A DNA stretch of 64,000 bases from Astrothelium macrocarpum (lineage: Eukaryota; Ascomycota; Dothideomycetes; Trypetheliales; Trypetheliaceae). How positions within the stretch are numbered: the stretch's first letter is position 1; every line of letters starts with the position of its first letter. Location of the stretch: positions 124,001 to 188,000 of the forward strand of contig JAGEMR010000030.1 in NCBI GenBank assembly GCA_021030915.1. Reading direction: 5' to 3'. This document shows, in pieces, positions 52,564 through 63,618 of this stretch. The notes beneath the pieces were generated by a model. It worked only from the letters and a program-made list of their open reading frames with translations. It did not search any database and was not told where the DNA came from. The position numbers were made by a program, and so were the translations under genes.

Positions 52564-55500
52564 ATGGAGAACTTCATCGTGGCTTCCGAGCAGAACACTC
52601 CGCTCCTCACTCAATATCCTGGAGTATATCGTTCAATATATCAAGTCTCCAATGTCGGTAGCATTTGTCGTGCTGTCCAACCCATTCACCTTGATTGGGG
52701 CTACTGGGAATTTGCAAGCTTTAATGATCAGACCAAGGCCAAAAGCTTCGAACTAAACTCGCCGGAGGATGTTATCTGGGCCACGCGTTGCGGTATCAAG
52801 GAAGGCATCGACAAGATCTTGAACCCCATGGTTTCTGATTCTGGCCATTACATCCTTTGGACTGACTTATCTGCTATCAGACTTATATGGGTTCCAGGAC
52901 GTCTTGATGGCACCAAAGGCAAGCGTAATGGTGAGCCAGCATCCGCATCGGAACACATGGTCGAAATCTCCAAGCGTCGTACTCTTCATGGTCTCTCCAA
53001 ATTAAGTCGGGAAGATCAGTATGTATATTCTGGTACGTACTTTCGGTGGTACCTTGCCGCCGGGGCCGATCTCACATACGTACGCAAATGGATCAATTTT
53101 GTCCCTGAAGCGAAGCTGCATCTGCAAGCCCCTACCGCGAAGAGTGTCATTGCTGGATTTCCAGAGTGGAAAGGACGCTCGCTCTTTGGTAAAGCTCGGA
53201 GCACGGATCTTCATGCATCATATCTGCCAACCGCCGATCGTCGGTTGAAACCAATTCAAAACCTTCGTTATAGAGGATTGGTCCGTCGTGCTCTGCATGC
53301 CGGGCCTGCACGAGGTTATTCCTGCCATCCAGCTTGGGATGGTGCAACGGAAGATGACTACAGCACCTTCAACAGAGAGCTTAACGACACCGATATGTCG
53401 AAACACCATCCAGAACAGTGGCTGAAGCCGCCACCAGTCCTAGATGCGGATGGTGAAGTCATGCACGATCCCTTGGACCCCAATCATGAGATCCTGGACT
53501 ATCCGAGCTTGCCAATGCAAATCCCCAAGAAGAAATATTTCGACCGAGAACAGTCGTGGCAGAGACTTGACAAACGAATCACTCAACAAGACTGCAATGC
53601 ACGTCGAGTATTTCATGAACCTGGGAAGAAGAGAAAAAGGCAGAACAAGGATGTAACACTTGCTTCTGCGGATCAAGGCCCGCAAAATCCCCGGCATTTG
53701 AAGCCATTGCCGAAGAGCCGTGTCATAGACAAGCATATGGACGACATCTCTCCCTTAGTCATAGATCACGAGACTATGCACGAAAATGGGGAGAACTTCA
53801 GAGCCGAGACGAATAAGAGACCTCGCCTTGAATATGTCGACTCAAGCTATGTCTCAAACCAAGGACAGGCCTTTGACAATGGAGTACCCGAGTCAATGCA
53901 GACGAGAAACTTCCTCGCTGCTCCCAATTATTCTTCCGGCCACATGTATGCGAACACGACCAACATGGGGTACGGAATGGGCGACCGGAATGTTTGGTCG
54001 AGCACCGGGTACTCAGTCCCCCAGCAGCCGCAATCCAGCGCTGATGGGATACGGGGTCGGGTAGATGAGCGTGCCTTTTCGTACGGAGCGGAGTCACCGG
54101 CGCGGGTTCGCACACAGTACTATCCTGAGCAGGATATGTACCATTCGCAACCACGTCCGGATTACTCTTTGCTCGGCACGAATAATTGGGCTTGGAGCAA
54201 TGGAAGTAGCTCCATGAACCCATGGGAGCAGGATGATAGGAAGCAAAAAGGTCAGTACATCCATGAGAACATCAACAATGTTCCAGCCAAGTTCAATAGA
54301 ACGGACTTTGCTCATCATCCATCAGACATGACAGCCAGCTCCATGCGACTACCGCAGCTGCAGCCCAGTATCCCACGGCCAGGCCCAAGCGAGCCCAAAC
54401 AGGGCATGCAACCCTCAGCCACTGCTCGACATGACCACGGGATCCAAAAGCCATCAATGATCAAGGCTGACCCCGTGCAGTATTCGCATCCATATCTCTC
54501 CGACGAGCAAGAGGAAGAGATGCTCTTGCAAGAGGGTGCGCTGTGTGCAGCCCAAAAAGGCGACTCCGCCCTTCCTTGGCCATCACTTATTGCGGGTACG
54601 CCCATGCTAAAGGCGCACCAGCAAGAATACTCGGCGCCTCAACAGGCTCGAAATGGAGATGACTCGAACGAGGAAGTGCCTTCAAACTCGCTCACGCTTC
54701 CACCACCCAACTCGACTTCGAGTCATCTCCGTGAGCCCAAGGCGATTGTCGAGCGGGACACCAACCTCGCTGAGGTTGGATGGGCGGGTACGACCTCGCG
54801 CAGCAGCGATTTCGAGGAATGGGTGCAACATACGCTGCTCGAATTCGACGCCTGGCTGAACGGGATCACAAGCCAGGGCGGCTGCAACGCAGGCCCGATT
54901 CCCGAGGAGCCCCCAGTTTCGGCAAGAGTCCAGGCTGTCCGGAACGCTCAAGAAGCATCGGCCGAAATCGTCCCAGCCCAAACCACTTTCGACGTGGACG
55001 ATATCCTGGCTGAAATGGGCCTCAGCACCTCGATTGCCCCCTCCAACCTGTGCGCAGCTCCGGACGTAATCGGAAAGTCGTTCAGTCCAAGTCCTGAGGT
55101 TGACGTTCTCGGCGCTCTCCCAAATGAGAACAATGAACCGGCCTCGGACAATGACGACGGATCGAACGCTGTGCACAGCCCAAGCAATCTCGAGGATGCC
55201 GACGCCCACGACGTGGAGACTGGTGCAGACTGCAAGCAATTCCAAGACGGAGGTAGCCACAACGCTGCTCTCAACGGTCATGGCCCCTCCAACGAACTTG
55301 GTCTGAGCTCAGAAATCGAAGCTCCCGAGTTTGTCGGAGACATGTCCGTGAATCCGTCTGGAGACGCCAGTCTCACCAGCACGTCGCAAGGCGTTCCGGG
55401 AGGTCAAAGCGGGTCTGGACCCAGCGCTGGGGATGCCGACGACGGTACTATCTTGGAAACAGGCCAAGACACCGTTGAGCGGGAATGCGAGAGCTGCGGG

Positions 55501-55578
55501 AGCTTGGGCTTGGCTGTCTGTCTGTGTGACGGGGCGGAGGATTGGGCCGGCTTCGGAGACGCCTGGGTTCAATGGTGA
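52564..55578 (+). CDS. Unknown 1004-aa protein C
   Basis: Single-exon protein that I do not recognise. The N-terminal 250 residues look ordered (GVYRSIYQVSNVGSICRAVQ, YIHLDWGYWEF-type aromatic strands written here as IHLDWGYWEF, and YFRWYLAAGADLTYVRKWIN). Around residue 297 VLDADGEVMHDPLDPNHEIL and PSLPMQIPKKKYF faintly recall the VLD...LPNQITK segment of gene B, so C may be a very distant member of the same group; I would not insist. A basic patch (PGKKRKRQNK) may be nuclear. Residues about 440-960 are disordered, rich in Ser, Gln, Pro, Asn and Asp. The extreme C-terminus is compact and odd: CESCGSLGLAVCLCDG followed by three Trp in the last 17 residues, which could be a small metal-binding tail. 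No signal peptide or membrane segment. Confidence 0.65.
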   Translation: MENFIVASEQNTPLLTQYPGVYRSIYQVSNVGSICRAVQPIHLDWGYWEFASFNDQTKAKSFELNSPEDVIWATRCGIKEGIDKILNPMVSDSGHYILWTDLSAIRLIWVPGRLDGTKGKRNGEPASASEHMVEISKRRTLHGLSKLSREDQYVYSGTYFRWYLAAGADLTYVRKWINFVPEAKLHLQAPTAKSVIAGFPEWKGRSLFGKARSTDLHASYLPTADRRLKPIQNLRYRGLVRRALHAGPARGYSCHPAWDGATEDDYSTFNRELNDTDMSKHHPEQWLKPPPVLDADGEVMHDPLDPNHEILDYPSLPMQIPKKKYFDREQSWQRLDKRITQQDCNARRVFHEPGKKRKRQNKDVTLASADQGPQNPRHLKPLPKSRVIDKHMDDISPLVIDHETMHENGENFRAETNKRPRLEYVDSSYVSNQGQAFDNGVPESMQTRNFLAAPNYSSGHMYANTTNMGYGMGDRNVWSSTGYSVPQQPQSSADGIRGRVDERAFSYGAESPARVRTQYYPEQDMYHSQPRPDYSLLGTNNWAWSNGSSSMNPWEQDDRKQKGQYIHENINNVPAKFNRTDFAHHPSDMTASSMRLPQLQPSIPRPGPSEPKQGMQPSATARHDHGIQKPSMIKADPVQYSHPYLSDEQEEEMLLQEGALCAAQKGDSALPWPSLIAGTPMLKAHQQEYSAPQQARNGDDSNEEVPSNSLTLPPPNSTSSHLREPKAIVERDTNLAEVGWAGTTSRSSDFEEWVQHTLLEFDAWLNGITSQGGCNAGPIPEEPPVSARVQAVRNAQEASAEIVPAQTTFDVDDILAEMGLSTSIAPSNLCAAPDVIGKSFSPSPEVDVLGALPNENNEPASDNDDGSNAVHSPSNLEDADAHDVETGADCKQFQDGGSHNAALNGHGPSNELGLSSEIEAPEFVGDMSVNPSGDASLTSTSQGVPGGQSGSGPSAGDADDGTILETGQDTVERECESCGSLGLAVCLCDGAEDWAGFGDAWVQW

Positions 55579-58500
55579 CGTCTCAACGGATCTCGTGTTG
55601 AGCGCCATCGATTGGAATAGCAGGGCGGTTTGAAGCCCGGTCAAAATTGGAAAAATTTTGGGGTAGAGCAGGAATCGAGTGTGTGATATGATTTCTTTGA
55701 TCTATTGCATACGAAAGTTTTTGCTCAATGGACGGGAAAAAGTTGGAAATTGCTTTGATTTGGGTTTGAATTATGGCTTTGGTAGTTGGCTTATTTGTTT
55801 TAATGAAATAACCCATGTACAACTGTTACCCGCAGAACTCATGACGTTCTAGCTGGTTTTTTTTTTTTTTTTTGGTTTTTTTTTTCTCTTTGGATATCGT
55901 GAACAGGGAGCTGTGGTGAAGGCTCACATGAACATAACTTGTATTAAGTAAACCAATGAAATAAACCTACTCTTGATCCACACCAGACACAACGACTTGT
56001 GAGTTCACTGAAATGCTAAACGGCAGTGGCAGCTTTTGAGAACAGTCCAAAACTTCTGAAACTGGTCTTCTTTATTCGAATTGAGAATCGAAGTTCTTCC
56101 GGAAATGACCAGAGAGCGTCCAAAGTCAGTTGTGATCCACCGATAACCCCGAGATGATGGAAGAGTCGGGAAAACATACAATAACATCGGGTCCTCGAGG
56201 CTCAAACCTATTAAGCCGAAAATCGTGACGCGAATCAGGAAGAGCTTCTCTCTTCCTATGGCAAGAGCTTGTGGACTTCCCTGCCGGTTGATCGAGCTCG
56301 CCAGCCAGAACAACGGCGCTCTTCTTAAGAAAGATCGTCAGGCCAGTCTATAGGTTTGAAAGGGTTCAGATATATTAGAATAATGGATGGATATCACGAT
56401 GCTTCTTTTGGTTAACAGTCCCTCCATTTTGTGTAAGTGGTGCGGAAGTAGATTGCCGAGGTACTCCCTTCGTGTCTGATGCTTGAAAAAGCCCATAGCA
56501 AGACGAAACAATCACCAACCAAGGTAGTCGATGTACAGGCAGATTGATAGGCAGATCAATGGCGTAAGTTGGAGAAGCTACATTAAAGTAGTGAGATGAG
56601 ATGAGATGAGATGGCATAGGGTGGCTCCTAACTCATCCTTTCATCGGAAGGCTGAACCGCCGAAAGACCGACGAGTTGGAACTTCTGGTCTGTTTGCCCC
56701 GCGATCAATTAGACACTTAACCTCCGACTGATTGGCCATTTGAACCGCCTGTGGTCCTTTGTGAACCTGGTTCAAAGAGACTGATAAAGCATGCACAAGA
56801 GGACGGCCTTCCTGTTATAGATCTTTGAGCTATTTTACTTTACACCCGATTTATTGTCTACTGTAGTGCTGTACCATGTGGATCCACGAAGAACAACGTA
56901 ACGAAACGCGTCGGATAACAGAATCTCTCAGGACTTCCTAGGCTGCAAAAGCTTCGAGGCTAGCACCACGTAAATGTAAGCCTCGTCGCCAACCAAATAT
57001 CGCACCGTTCTTTTTTCTTACGAAGGTAAGAACATCGTTGACTGAGCATAGTCGTCTATTCATCTTTGAAACGCTGATAGTATTGATTACTATTTTAGCC
57101 ATGTTTGTCTCAATACTGACTTGAACTTGCATTTAAATCCTCAGATGGGTCTTGTGAGTGCGAGCCTCGTCGGGCTTCTGTCATGAGACAACTGCTCCGT
57201 CTACTCGTAATGTGAACTTTACGCTTTTGGATCGAGTTTTGTCAATCGTCGGATGAGCTATGAACATCCGCTATTGTTGTTGTTGTTATTGTTTTTTTTG
57301 GGGGGGGATATCGTGTGCGATGCCACGTCGTTACTTACGCGTCGCAGAGTATGCATGATCCTCTGGAAGAGATTCAGGGAAAGTAGTGTAAACCAATGGA
57401 GAAGAAGCCGTTTTATGAAGAGGCGGCAAAGTTGTTGGATTTCGAACGTATCGCGACGAGAGTGAGTCTATAATGCTATGCACGAGGGACTGTTTAAGGG
57501 CACAGTCTAGATCGAAAAGGCTGCGGAGGCTGACGTATTAATCTAAGCTGCATTGTTTCATATTTGCAATTGCATGCAGGACATCTGTTGGTCCTGCACC
57601 GAATAACGCAGGGGAATTATGAGATGCGGAGGGTGTTCAAACTGGATCGCAGCGCTCGGGACTCCTGGATAACGATGCCTTCAACTAGCGCTAAGTATGG
57701 GAAGCCGATATGAGAAACGAGCGAAAGCTATGAAAGTGATGGGAAGAAGGCGATAAGTCGCACAATTGCTTGATGCTACCAATTCAAGAAGCCAGGCTGA
57801 GGGGATGTCAAGGCTGAGTCGCATAGCGTTGGAAGCGGTCCCACACTGCCATCGCAAAGGAAATCTTCCGAGAAAACCAATGGCGCGTAGAATAACGACG
57901 AAATAGCGTTACAGGGGATATGGTATAGAACAGTATGCTCACAGCCTATGAAGTTCCACGTTGGGAAAGGGCGTCGCAGCTCGCCTGTTCAACACTGCGG
58001 TAATCTTCTCAACATGGAAACGATTCCTTACGCGACCATTTACCCAGGAGGGCCTTATCAGTTTCTTGTACCTACTTAGTCAACGCTCGGATCTATGGCT
58101 CTTTTAATGGCTAGCAGAATTTCCTCCGTACCCGGCCTCGCTATTCGTCGAGAGATAATTTGGCAAGCTTAACACTTTTAACGCTGGTCACTGCCACTCA
58201 CCGACCACGTCGAGGGCTGTTCCCCTAGACCGCAAATTTTCAGGATAGTCGCTGTCAAAATTTGGTCTCTTTGCCTTACCTCGCGTGGAATGTCCGCGTT
58301 TATATTCTCGAATCGTTTCTCTCCTTTTCAACACCACAATCAAGTTAACTGCCGCCCAAAATCTTTTCACACCCTTGCTTCCACCTAGACATTCTACAGA
58401 AATTTATTTTCTGAAACGGCTGGGATAGTCCAAAGGAGTGGGCTCCGGTTTCTCCGAGTACTCTAGTTGCCTTAGTACAGGTTCTGCATTTGTGTTCGCA

Positions 58501-58664
58501 AGCATCTGTCGGTTAATATAAAGGTCTAAAGGTAACATGCCCTGAACAGCATTCATCCTACTACCGTCAAAAATATACTGCATGGGCTTTCGCTCTGACA
58601 GGCATTTCCCGATTTTGTACATGAGTTTTCGCAGTATGCGCGCTTTGTTGGTATAGCCTTCAGA
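55579..58664. other. 3.1 kb gene-poor stretch
   Basis: A T-tract (18 T, GG, 9 T) at about 55857-55885; a GAGAT microsatellite at about 56592-56612; a GTT/T/G low-complexity run at 57270-57307. Several minus-strand ORFs of 60-100 codons exist; the best (58404-58622, real ATG, MYKIGKCLSERKPM...) has no visible homologue or partner exon. No transposon coding sequence recognised. Confidence 0.4.
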
Positions 58665-60086
58665 ATGTACCTATGCCACACATTTCTCAATGAATGGCCA
58701 CGTGGTGATATATGTTGTGCGAGTACGCAGCACTATATCTTCTCCAACCAGTGTTCGGCATTGACTACTGCATCACAGAATGGTGCTTTCTCCCCGGTCA
58801 TAAGCTCAGTCGCTCCGCCCTCAGCATCATTCGGGCCTCTCCCCGATACTTTTACTATTTTCACAAAGTTAGCCGCTGAGCATTCTCTTCCTTTCTCGAC
58901 ATCAGATCCCCGGAACACGGCCTTTCAGTCTATTGCTGCTCCGCCTACTACGCAAAGTGGTGATAATACTTCGAGCCATAAGGCCACGGTCATCCTCATT
59001 TATATTCTCATACTCGTTACTTTTAATTTCCTGTTATGCTGCATGTACCTCGCATACCTAGTATTCAGTCGGCCTTCAAGAGGACCGGCGCCTAGAGACG
59101 TTGAACTGAGCAACCATAATCTCCAACATCATGCTCGTGCGGATAACAAAGAACTTTCCTTCGATCCGGTTATTAGAACTCCACAGGTCCTCCAAGAGCC
59201 GCCTTTCTCCGAGCAGGTATCTAGGAGTTATATAGCCAAAGGAATGCCTCCAATATCCCCTCAATGTCCGGACCCGCCCTCTCAACTGGGTGCAGGAGAT
59301 CGTGACCGTTGGAGTAGTGGAGTTGGCCCTGGAAGGCGGTCCGGACTTGAGGGAGAACATTCCAGAAGTAGCACCTCATCCGTAACAGATCCATCGCAAC
59401 ATTATGGAGGCCATACTCCGTTGAGACGGAAGCCCAACGCTGGACATTCACTGCAAGAAACATATAATACTTCGGAAACTGCAAGTAAATTGAGAGGAAC
59501 AAGCAATACGAGAAGAACGAGTCTACCAAGCGGCGCAGGTAACTCACGAAGAGCTGTTTCACCAAAGAAAGGCGATCACTCCAGAGACACGATCTCTTCA
59601 GAAAGACTAGATTGTTGGACTGGAACAACGTCTCCAATTTTGAATCAAGTACCTCCAAGTCCAGTACGGATGCCTAGATCTATGATGGCTTCACCTCGAA
59701 AATATATTCCTTCGAATCTATATGAGGCAGGATCTGCTCCAGAGGAAAGGGTGACCCACGAATACGAAACTGCTACAGAGGAATCCCATCACGAAAGTCG
59801 GCCCTGTGGCATGGAAAGGCGACGCTCGGAAACACAGCGCTGCAGGATTCCAGTCTTTCGTGACAGGATTGCTTGTGGTGGTGAAAATGATGGTTCAATT
59901 AAATCGTCTCACCTTTCCCAACAGCGTGACCCGGAAAGACCGCCTCTTCGTTCCAAACCGGTTGTTCGACCGCTGAATCTTTCCCAGATAGAATCAAATC
60001 CCACGTATAAATCATTCTACAACGGAGAGCGTGAAAGGGAAGGAAAAACTCGAGGACAGGGCAGGCCTCCCGGAGGCGATGTATAA
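58665..60086 (+). CDS. Single-pass membrane ORF, unknown function
   Basis: ORF of 473 residues with ATG at 58665. The N-terminal 105 residues are Ser/Thr/Ala-rich and lack an obvious cleavable signal peptide. One strong membrane segment at about 107-134 (ATVILIYILILVTFNFLLCC followed by MYLAYLVF) is followed by SRPSRG, suggesting the C-terminal part is cytosolic. The remaining 340 residues are disordered, Ser/Arg/Pro-rich. The ORF ends at TAA 60084-60086, and the next ORF (nucleoside phosphorylase domain) starts at ATG 60079 in the +1 frame, so they overlap by 8 nt. This is unusual in a fungus; the two may be one spliced or frameshifted gene. For example, a GTATAA donor at 60081 and a CAG acceptor at 60273 would fuse them in frame. 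Type III membrane orientation is inference. Confidence 0.5.
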   Translation: MYLCHTFLNEWPRGDICCASTQHYIFSNQCSALTTASQNGAFSPVISSVAPPSASFGPLPDTFTIFTKLAAEHSLPFSTSDPRNTAFQSIAAPPTTQSGDNTSSHKATVILIYILILVTFNFLLCCMYLAYLVFSRPSRGPAPRDVELSNHNLQHHARADNKELSFDPVIRTPQVLQEPPFSEQVSRSYIAKGMPPISPQCPDPPSQLGAGDRDRWSSGVGPGRRSGLEGEHSRSSTSSVTDPSQHYGGHTPLRRKPNAGHSLQETYNTSETASKLRGTSNTRRTSLPSGAGNSRRAVSPKKGDHSRDTISSERLDCWTGTTSPILNQVPPSPVRMPRSMMASPRKYIPSNLYEAGSAPEERVTHEYETATEESHHESRPCGMERRRSETQRCRIPVFRDRIACGGENDGSIKSSHLSQQRDPERPPLRSKPVVRPLNLSQIESNPTYKSFYNGEREREGKTRGQGRPPGGDV

Positions 60087-61242
60087 ACAGAAACCGATAA
60101 GTGTTCCGCAGCATGCCTCCCCGTCGAGACGAACTAGGTCTGAAAATTGGCCAGAAGGGATAGGTTTCTCTCCAAGCCGAAGTCCAACGCACGCAATCAG
60201 AAGAAATCCCAACGCAAATGGCAGTATCGGAAATAGAACCGGATTTGCAGGTGGAGAAGCACGTGGGAAACAGTCCAGCCGTACTTTCAGGCGCGCAGAC
60301 TACACAGTCGGCTTGTTATGCGCGCTTCCACCCGAACTCAGTGCCTTGAGGATAGCGTTGGACGAAGAACATAAGGAGATTCCCCAATGCCCCAATGACA
60401 GCAATAATTACATCCTTGGTAAGATGGTTGGCCACAATGTGGTACTGACGTGTTTACCAGCTGGTCAAATTGGGACGAATCCTGCTGCTACGGTTGCAAC
60501 GTCATTACAGCATAGCTTCACTTCAATAAGAATCGGATTGCTGGTAGGAGTTGGTGGCGGTGTCCCTAGCCAAGGACATGATATTAGACTCGGTGATGTT
60601 GTTGTAAGCAAACCGACGGATGACCATGGAGGCGTTGTTCAGTATGATAGGGGAACGGCCCTTGAAGGCGGAAATTTTCAGAAGACGGGACACCTTCAGC
60701 ATCCACCTAAAGTTCTGCTGAGCGCCCTATCCAGGCTTCAATCTGACTATGACGTTGGAAAAAGCACCCTCAGCACTCATCTGGGCAAAATCTACCGTAA
60801 CCCCTGGTTTGCGAAAAAGCAAGCAGACGACGATTACCTTCCCGTTGACGACCCTTTTGGGTCCGATCTAGGACCCAGTATGCGTACGGCCGTTCATCTC
60901 CGACGCTCTTCAGGCCTCCCCAAAATCCATTATGGGACTATCGCTTCCGGCAACGAAGTCATGAAAGATAGCAACAGGCGGGATGCGATTAGTCAATCCC
61001 TGGGGGGTGTTCTTTGTTTCGAGATGGAGGCAGCAGGCTTGATCAGCAGTTTCCCATGCGTCGTTATTAGAGGAATATGTGATTTTGCCGATTCCGGAAA
61101 GACAGATGACTGGCAACATTACGCTGCTGCGGCCGCTGCCTCCTACGCTAAAGAGCTCCTCAATGTTATTCCCTTAGCGAAAATTATGCAAACGAAGACA
61201 ATTCAGGAGGCGACGAACGCGAGCGATTCGAGCCAACCGTGA
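60079..61242 (+). CDS. Nucleoside phosphorylase (PNP_UDP)-domain protein
   Basis: 387 residues from the first in-frame ATG at 60079. After about 75 disordered Arg/Ser-rich residues, the phosphorylase-like domain starts RRADYTVGLLCALPPELSAL and includes NNYILGKMVGHNVVLTCLPA, GLLVGVGGGVPSQGHDIRLG, DVVVSKP and near the end FEMEAAGLISSFPCVVIRGI followed by CDFADSGKTDDWQHYAA. The EMEAAG motif binds the nucleoside ribose in active family members, and the RG-CD-AD block is typical of the fungal subgroup that caps NLR-like (NACHT/NB-ARC) and ankyrin proteins. Here the domain stands alone: the frame ends about 40 residues after it, with no NTPase or repeats. It may be an orphaned NLR effector domain, or with the upstream membrane ORF one membrane-anchored PNP protein. 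Confidence 0.75.
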   Translation: MYKQKPISVPQHASPSRRTRSENWPEGIGFSPSRSPTHAIRRNPNANGSIGNRTGFAGGEARGKQSSRTFRRADYTVGLLCALPPELSALRIALDEEHKEIPQCPNDSNNYILGKMVGHNVVLTCLPAGQIGTNPAATVATSLQHSFTSIRIGLLVGVGGGVPSQGHDIRLGDVVVSKPTDDHGGVVQYDRGTALEGGNFQKTGHLQHPPKVLLSALSRLQSDYDVGKSTLSTHLGKIYRNPWFAKKQADDDYLPVDDPFGSDLGPSMRTAVHLRRSSGLPKIHYGTIASGNEVMKDSNRRDAISQSLGGVLCFEMEAAGLISSFPCVVIRGICDFADSGKTDDWQHYAAAAAASYAKELLNVIPLAKIMQTKTIQEATNASDSSQP

Positions 61243-61630
61243 CAGACGGCCTAGTTAGCTAACGACAAAAGACAGCGATCACGGTTCAAGCTTTCTTTTG
61301 GGACGATCCAATCCATTCCATTTACATTGGGGTTACAGTTACTTGGGGGTGATCCAAGGGTGACTAGGGGTGTGCATGAATAAGAGACGAATGTTGGTGC
61401 CACTTAGTCACCCCTTGTTAGCTTCACCGCTTGCTTTCTGAGTTATATTATTATTCTGGCATGACATTCCGTATTCACTCCACAGTGACCAACTCAACCG
61501 GTCGTTGTGGCGTCATTTTTGGCACATGCTCAGCTGATTTTGCACCATGATCGACTGTATAAGTAGGCATGATGTATTCCTCTTTCTTTATCATTTGTTC
61601 TAAGTCTTTTACAATAATCCTAATGCATTG
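61243..61630. promoter_or_regulatory. Promoter and leader of the PAQR gene
   Basis: 388 bp. TATAAG at 61559. A two-codon upstream ORF (ATG CAT TGA at 61623-61631) has its stop overlapping the first in-frame ATG of the PAQR gene (TGATG). Confidence 0.45.
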
Positions 61631-62789
61631 ATGCTCTATCTAGCTCCAATAGACCAGAACTTCCATCCCTCCTGTCTTTGCTTCAAACCTGGCATGAATG
61701 TGATTGATCACTTCTCACTATATTCACAGCCGCCAGAGGCGCACAAAGGGCGGGGAATGGAATCCATCAGCGACACCGCGTCCAAGGCAGGACGCCCAGT
61801 TCTTCTTTCGTCCGATAAAATGCCGGAATGGTTCCGACGTGAATCCAACCAGTGGATTCTCCATGGCTATCGGCCCATCTCAGGCTCGGCTCATGCTTCG
61901 TTCTGCAGTTGGTCGTATATTCACAACGAGTCGATCAACATCTATTCCCACCTCATCCCGGCCGTTTTCTTCCTGTTCGGCGAGTGGTATATCCAGCAGT
62001 ATCTTACCAGCAGATACTCCGGGGTCACTGGTGCCGATTTCATTGCTTTCTCCATCTTCATGTTGACGGCCGTCACGTGCCTGTCCTTGTCGGCGACGTA
62101 CCACATCTTGATGAACCACTCGCAACGCGTGGAACATTTCTGCCTGCGACTGGACATGCTGGGTGTAGTGATCTTCATACTGGGCGACCTTGTCTTGGGA
62201 ATATACATGGTTTTCTGGTGTGAACCTTTGCCACGCAATATCTACTGGTCTCTAGTTAGTTAATCTCCATGTGCACAGTTTTATTTTTCCTCATCTCAGA
62301 CCTGGTACTTGAGTCTAACACTCTTCTTTCCTCGGTTGATAGATTGGGATTTTCGGGACGTTGACCATTTTCATGACCATGCATCCCAAGTTCCAGGGCG
62401 CGAAGTATCGCCTCTTCCGAGCTCTGTTGCTCGTGGCGACTGGCTTGTCCGGTGTTGCGCCCTTGATCCATGGACTCAATGTGTTCGGCATGTCGCTGAT
62501 GAGAAGAAAAGCTTTTCCCTATACTCTGGCAAAAGCAGGCTGCCTTCTATCTGGGACTTCGTTTTATGCAGTAAGTCTCCCAATTTCGCACACAAGACAG
62601 AAATTAACCCTAACACATGTGCTTCTGAAGACCAGGTTTCCCGAAAGTCGTTATCATGGCAAATTCGACCTATGGGGCTCCCATTCGATCTTTCACATCC
62701 TGGTGGTATGCGCCGCTGTGGTCCAGTTGATGGGGTATCTGGATGCCTTCGACTATGCTCACGCAAATCTTACTTGCTTGTCTCTTTGA
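61631..62789 (+). CDS. PAQR / hemolysin-III family membrane receptor
   Basis: Seven-helix membrane protein of the adiponectin-receptor/Izh family, linked in yeast to zinc and sterol homeostasis and proposed to be a ceramidase-like metalloenzyme. Exons 61631-62254, 62343-62570 and 62631-62789, 1011 nt (336 residues). Conserved motifs: SYIHNESINIYSHLIPA, SLSATYHILMNHS (Ser and His of the metal site), LDMLGVVIFILGD, and in the last exon WGSHSIFHILVV, the His-x3-His pair read as H-S-I-F-H. Intron 2 (60 nt) is stop-free and in frame; removing it restores FYATRFPESRYHGKFDLWGS. The N-terminal start is uncertain: 61631 is the first in-frame ATG, but the next two (61694 and about 61760) would also leave the whole domain. 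All predicted metal ligands are present. Confidence 0.87.
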
Positions 62790-63618
62790 GTTATGTATAC
62801 ATGCCGAGTATGGAGCTTCTGGCCACTGGGACGAGCTTCCAAACGCTGACTGTACGATAGTGAAGACAAGCATATGATCTGATCGCTACTACCCATGGTG
62901 TGAGGGTATATATACGGTGTGGAGCATATTCAGCAGTGGCTGAATATTCTGGTCTTTTGACGTAACGGTATATAGCTCCACTGCCGTTGCTGCCCTGACA
63001 CATGGCTAGTACTTAGAGTCAACAGGAGTGTAACGGCAACTCTATACAAAATGCGGACGCTAGCGTCCGCGTTTGCGTCGAATCAGGGCCCCAGTTGGTA
63101 TTATAAATTTTCACCGTGAATTACTTGTTAAGATATAATCTGACCCCCTGTCACGCTATCCATCGGTCATGGCTAGGCGCTGTAGGATTTATACAGGATT
63201 AGCTCAGCCAAATGAACTAACCCTCAGATAGACCACTTATAAGTTACCCTCACCCTATTGTGCAATCTGTCTTGGGCGGAAATAAGCGTTCGCCGAGCTT
63301 GCTTCCCTTCCAACAAAGAGAAGGCCAAACGTCACAAGTATCCAGGCCTTCAGAGGGGATAGCCTTTGTCATATAATTCGCGACTCATAGCTAATCTAAT
63401 CTGAAGGGAGGAATTTCTTAAGCCATAGGCGTAGGTCGACATTGGTGAGATTTCTATCTAGTAGACGTCCCTATACATTTTTGAGCATTCTCCAAAATTT
63501 CATGACCGAGCAAGACTTGGTATCCTACGACGCTGGTCACTGGGCATGATCTAGTGGTGTAACATATCTCGCCAAGATCAAAGAAATGCCTGCAGTAAGA
63601 GTTGCTCACAAATCAATG
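62790..63618. other. Convergent intergenic region with an 18-bp palindrome
   Basis: 829 bp between two 3' ends. Perfect palindrome GCGGACGCTAGCGTCCGC at 63053-63070. No gene seen. Confidence 0.5.
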
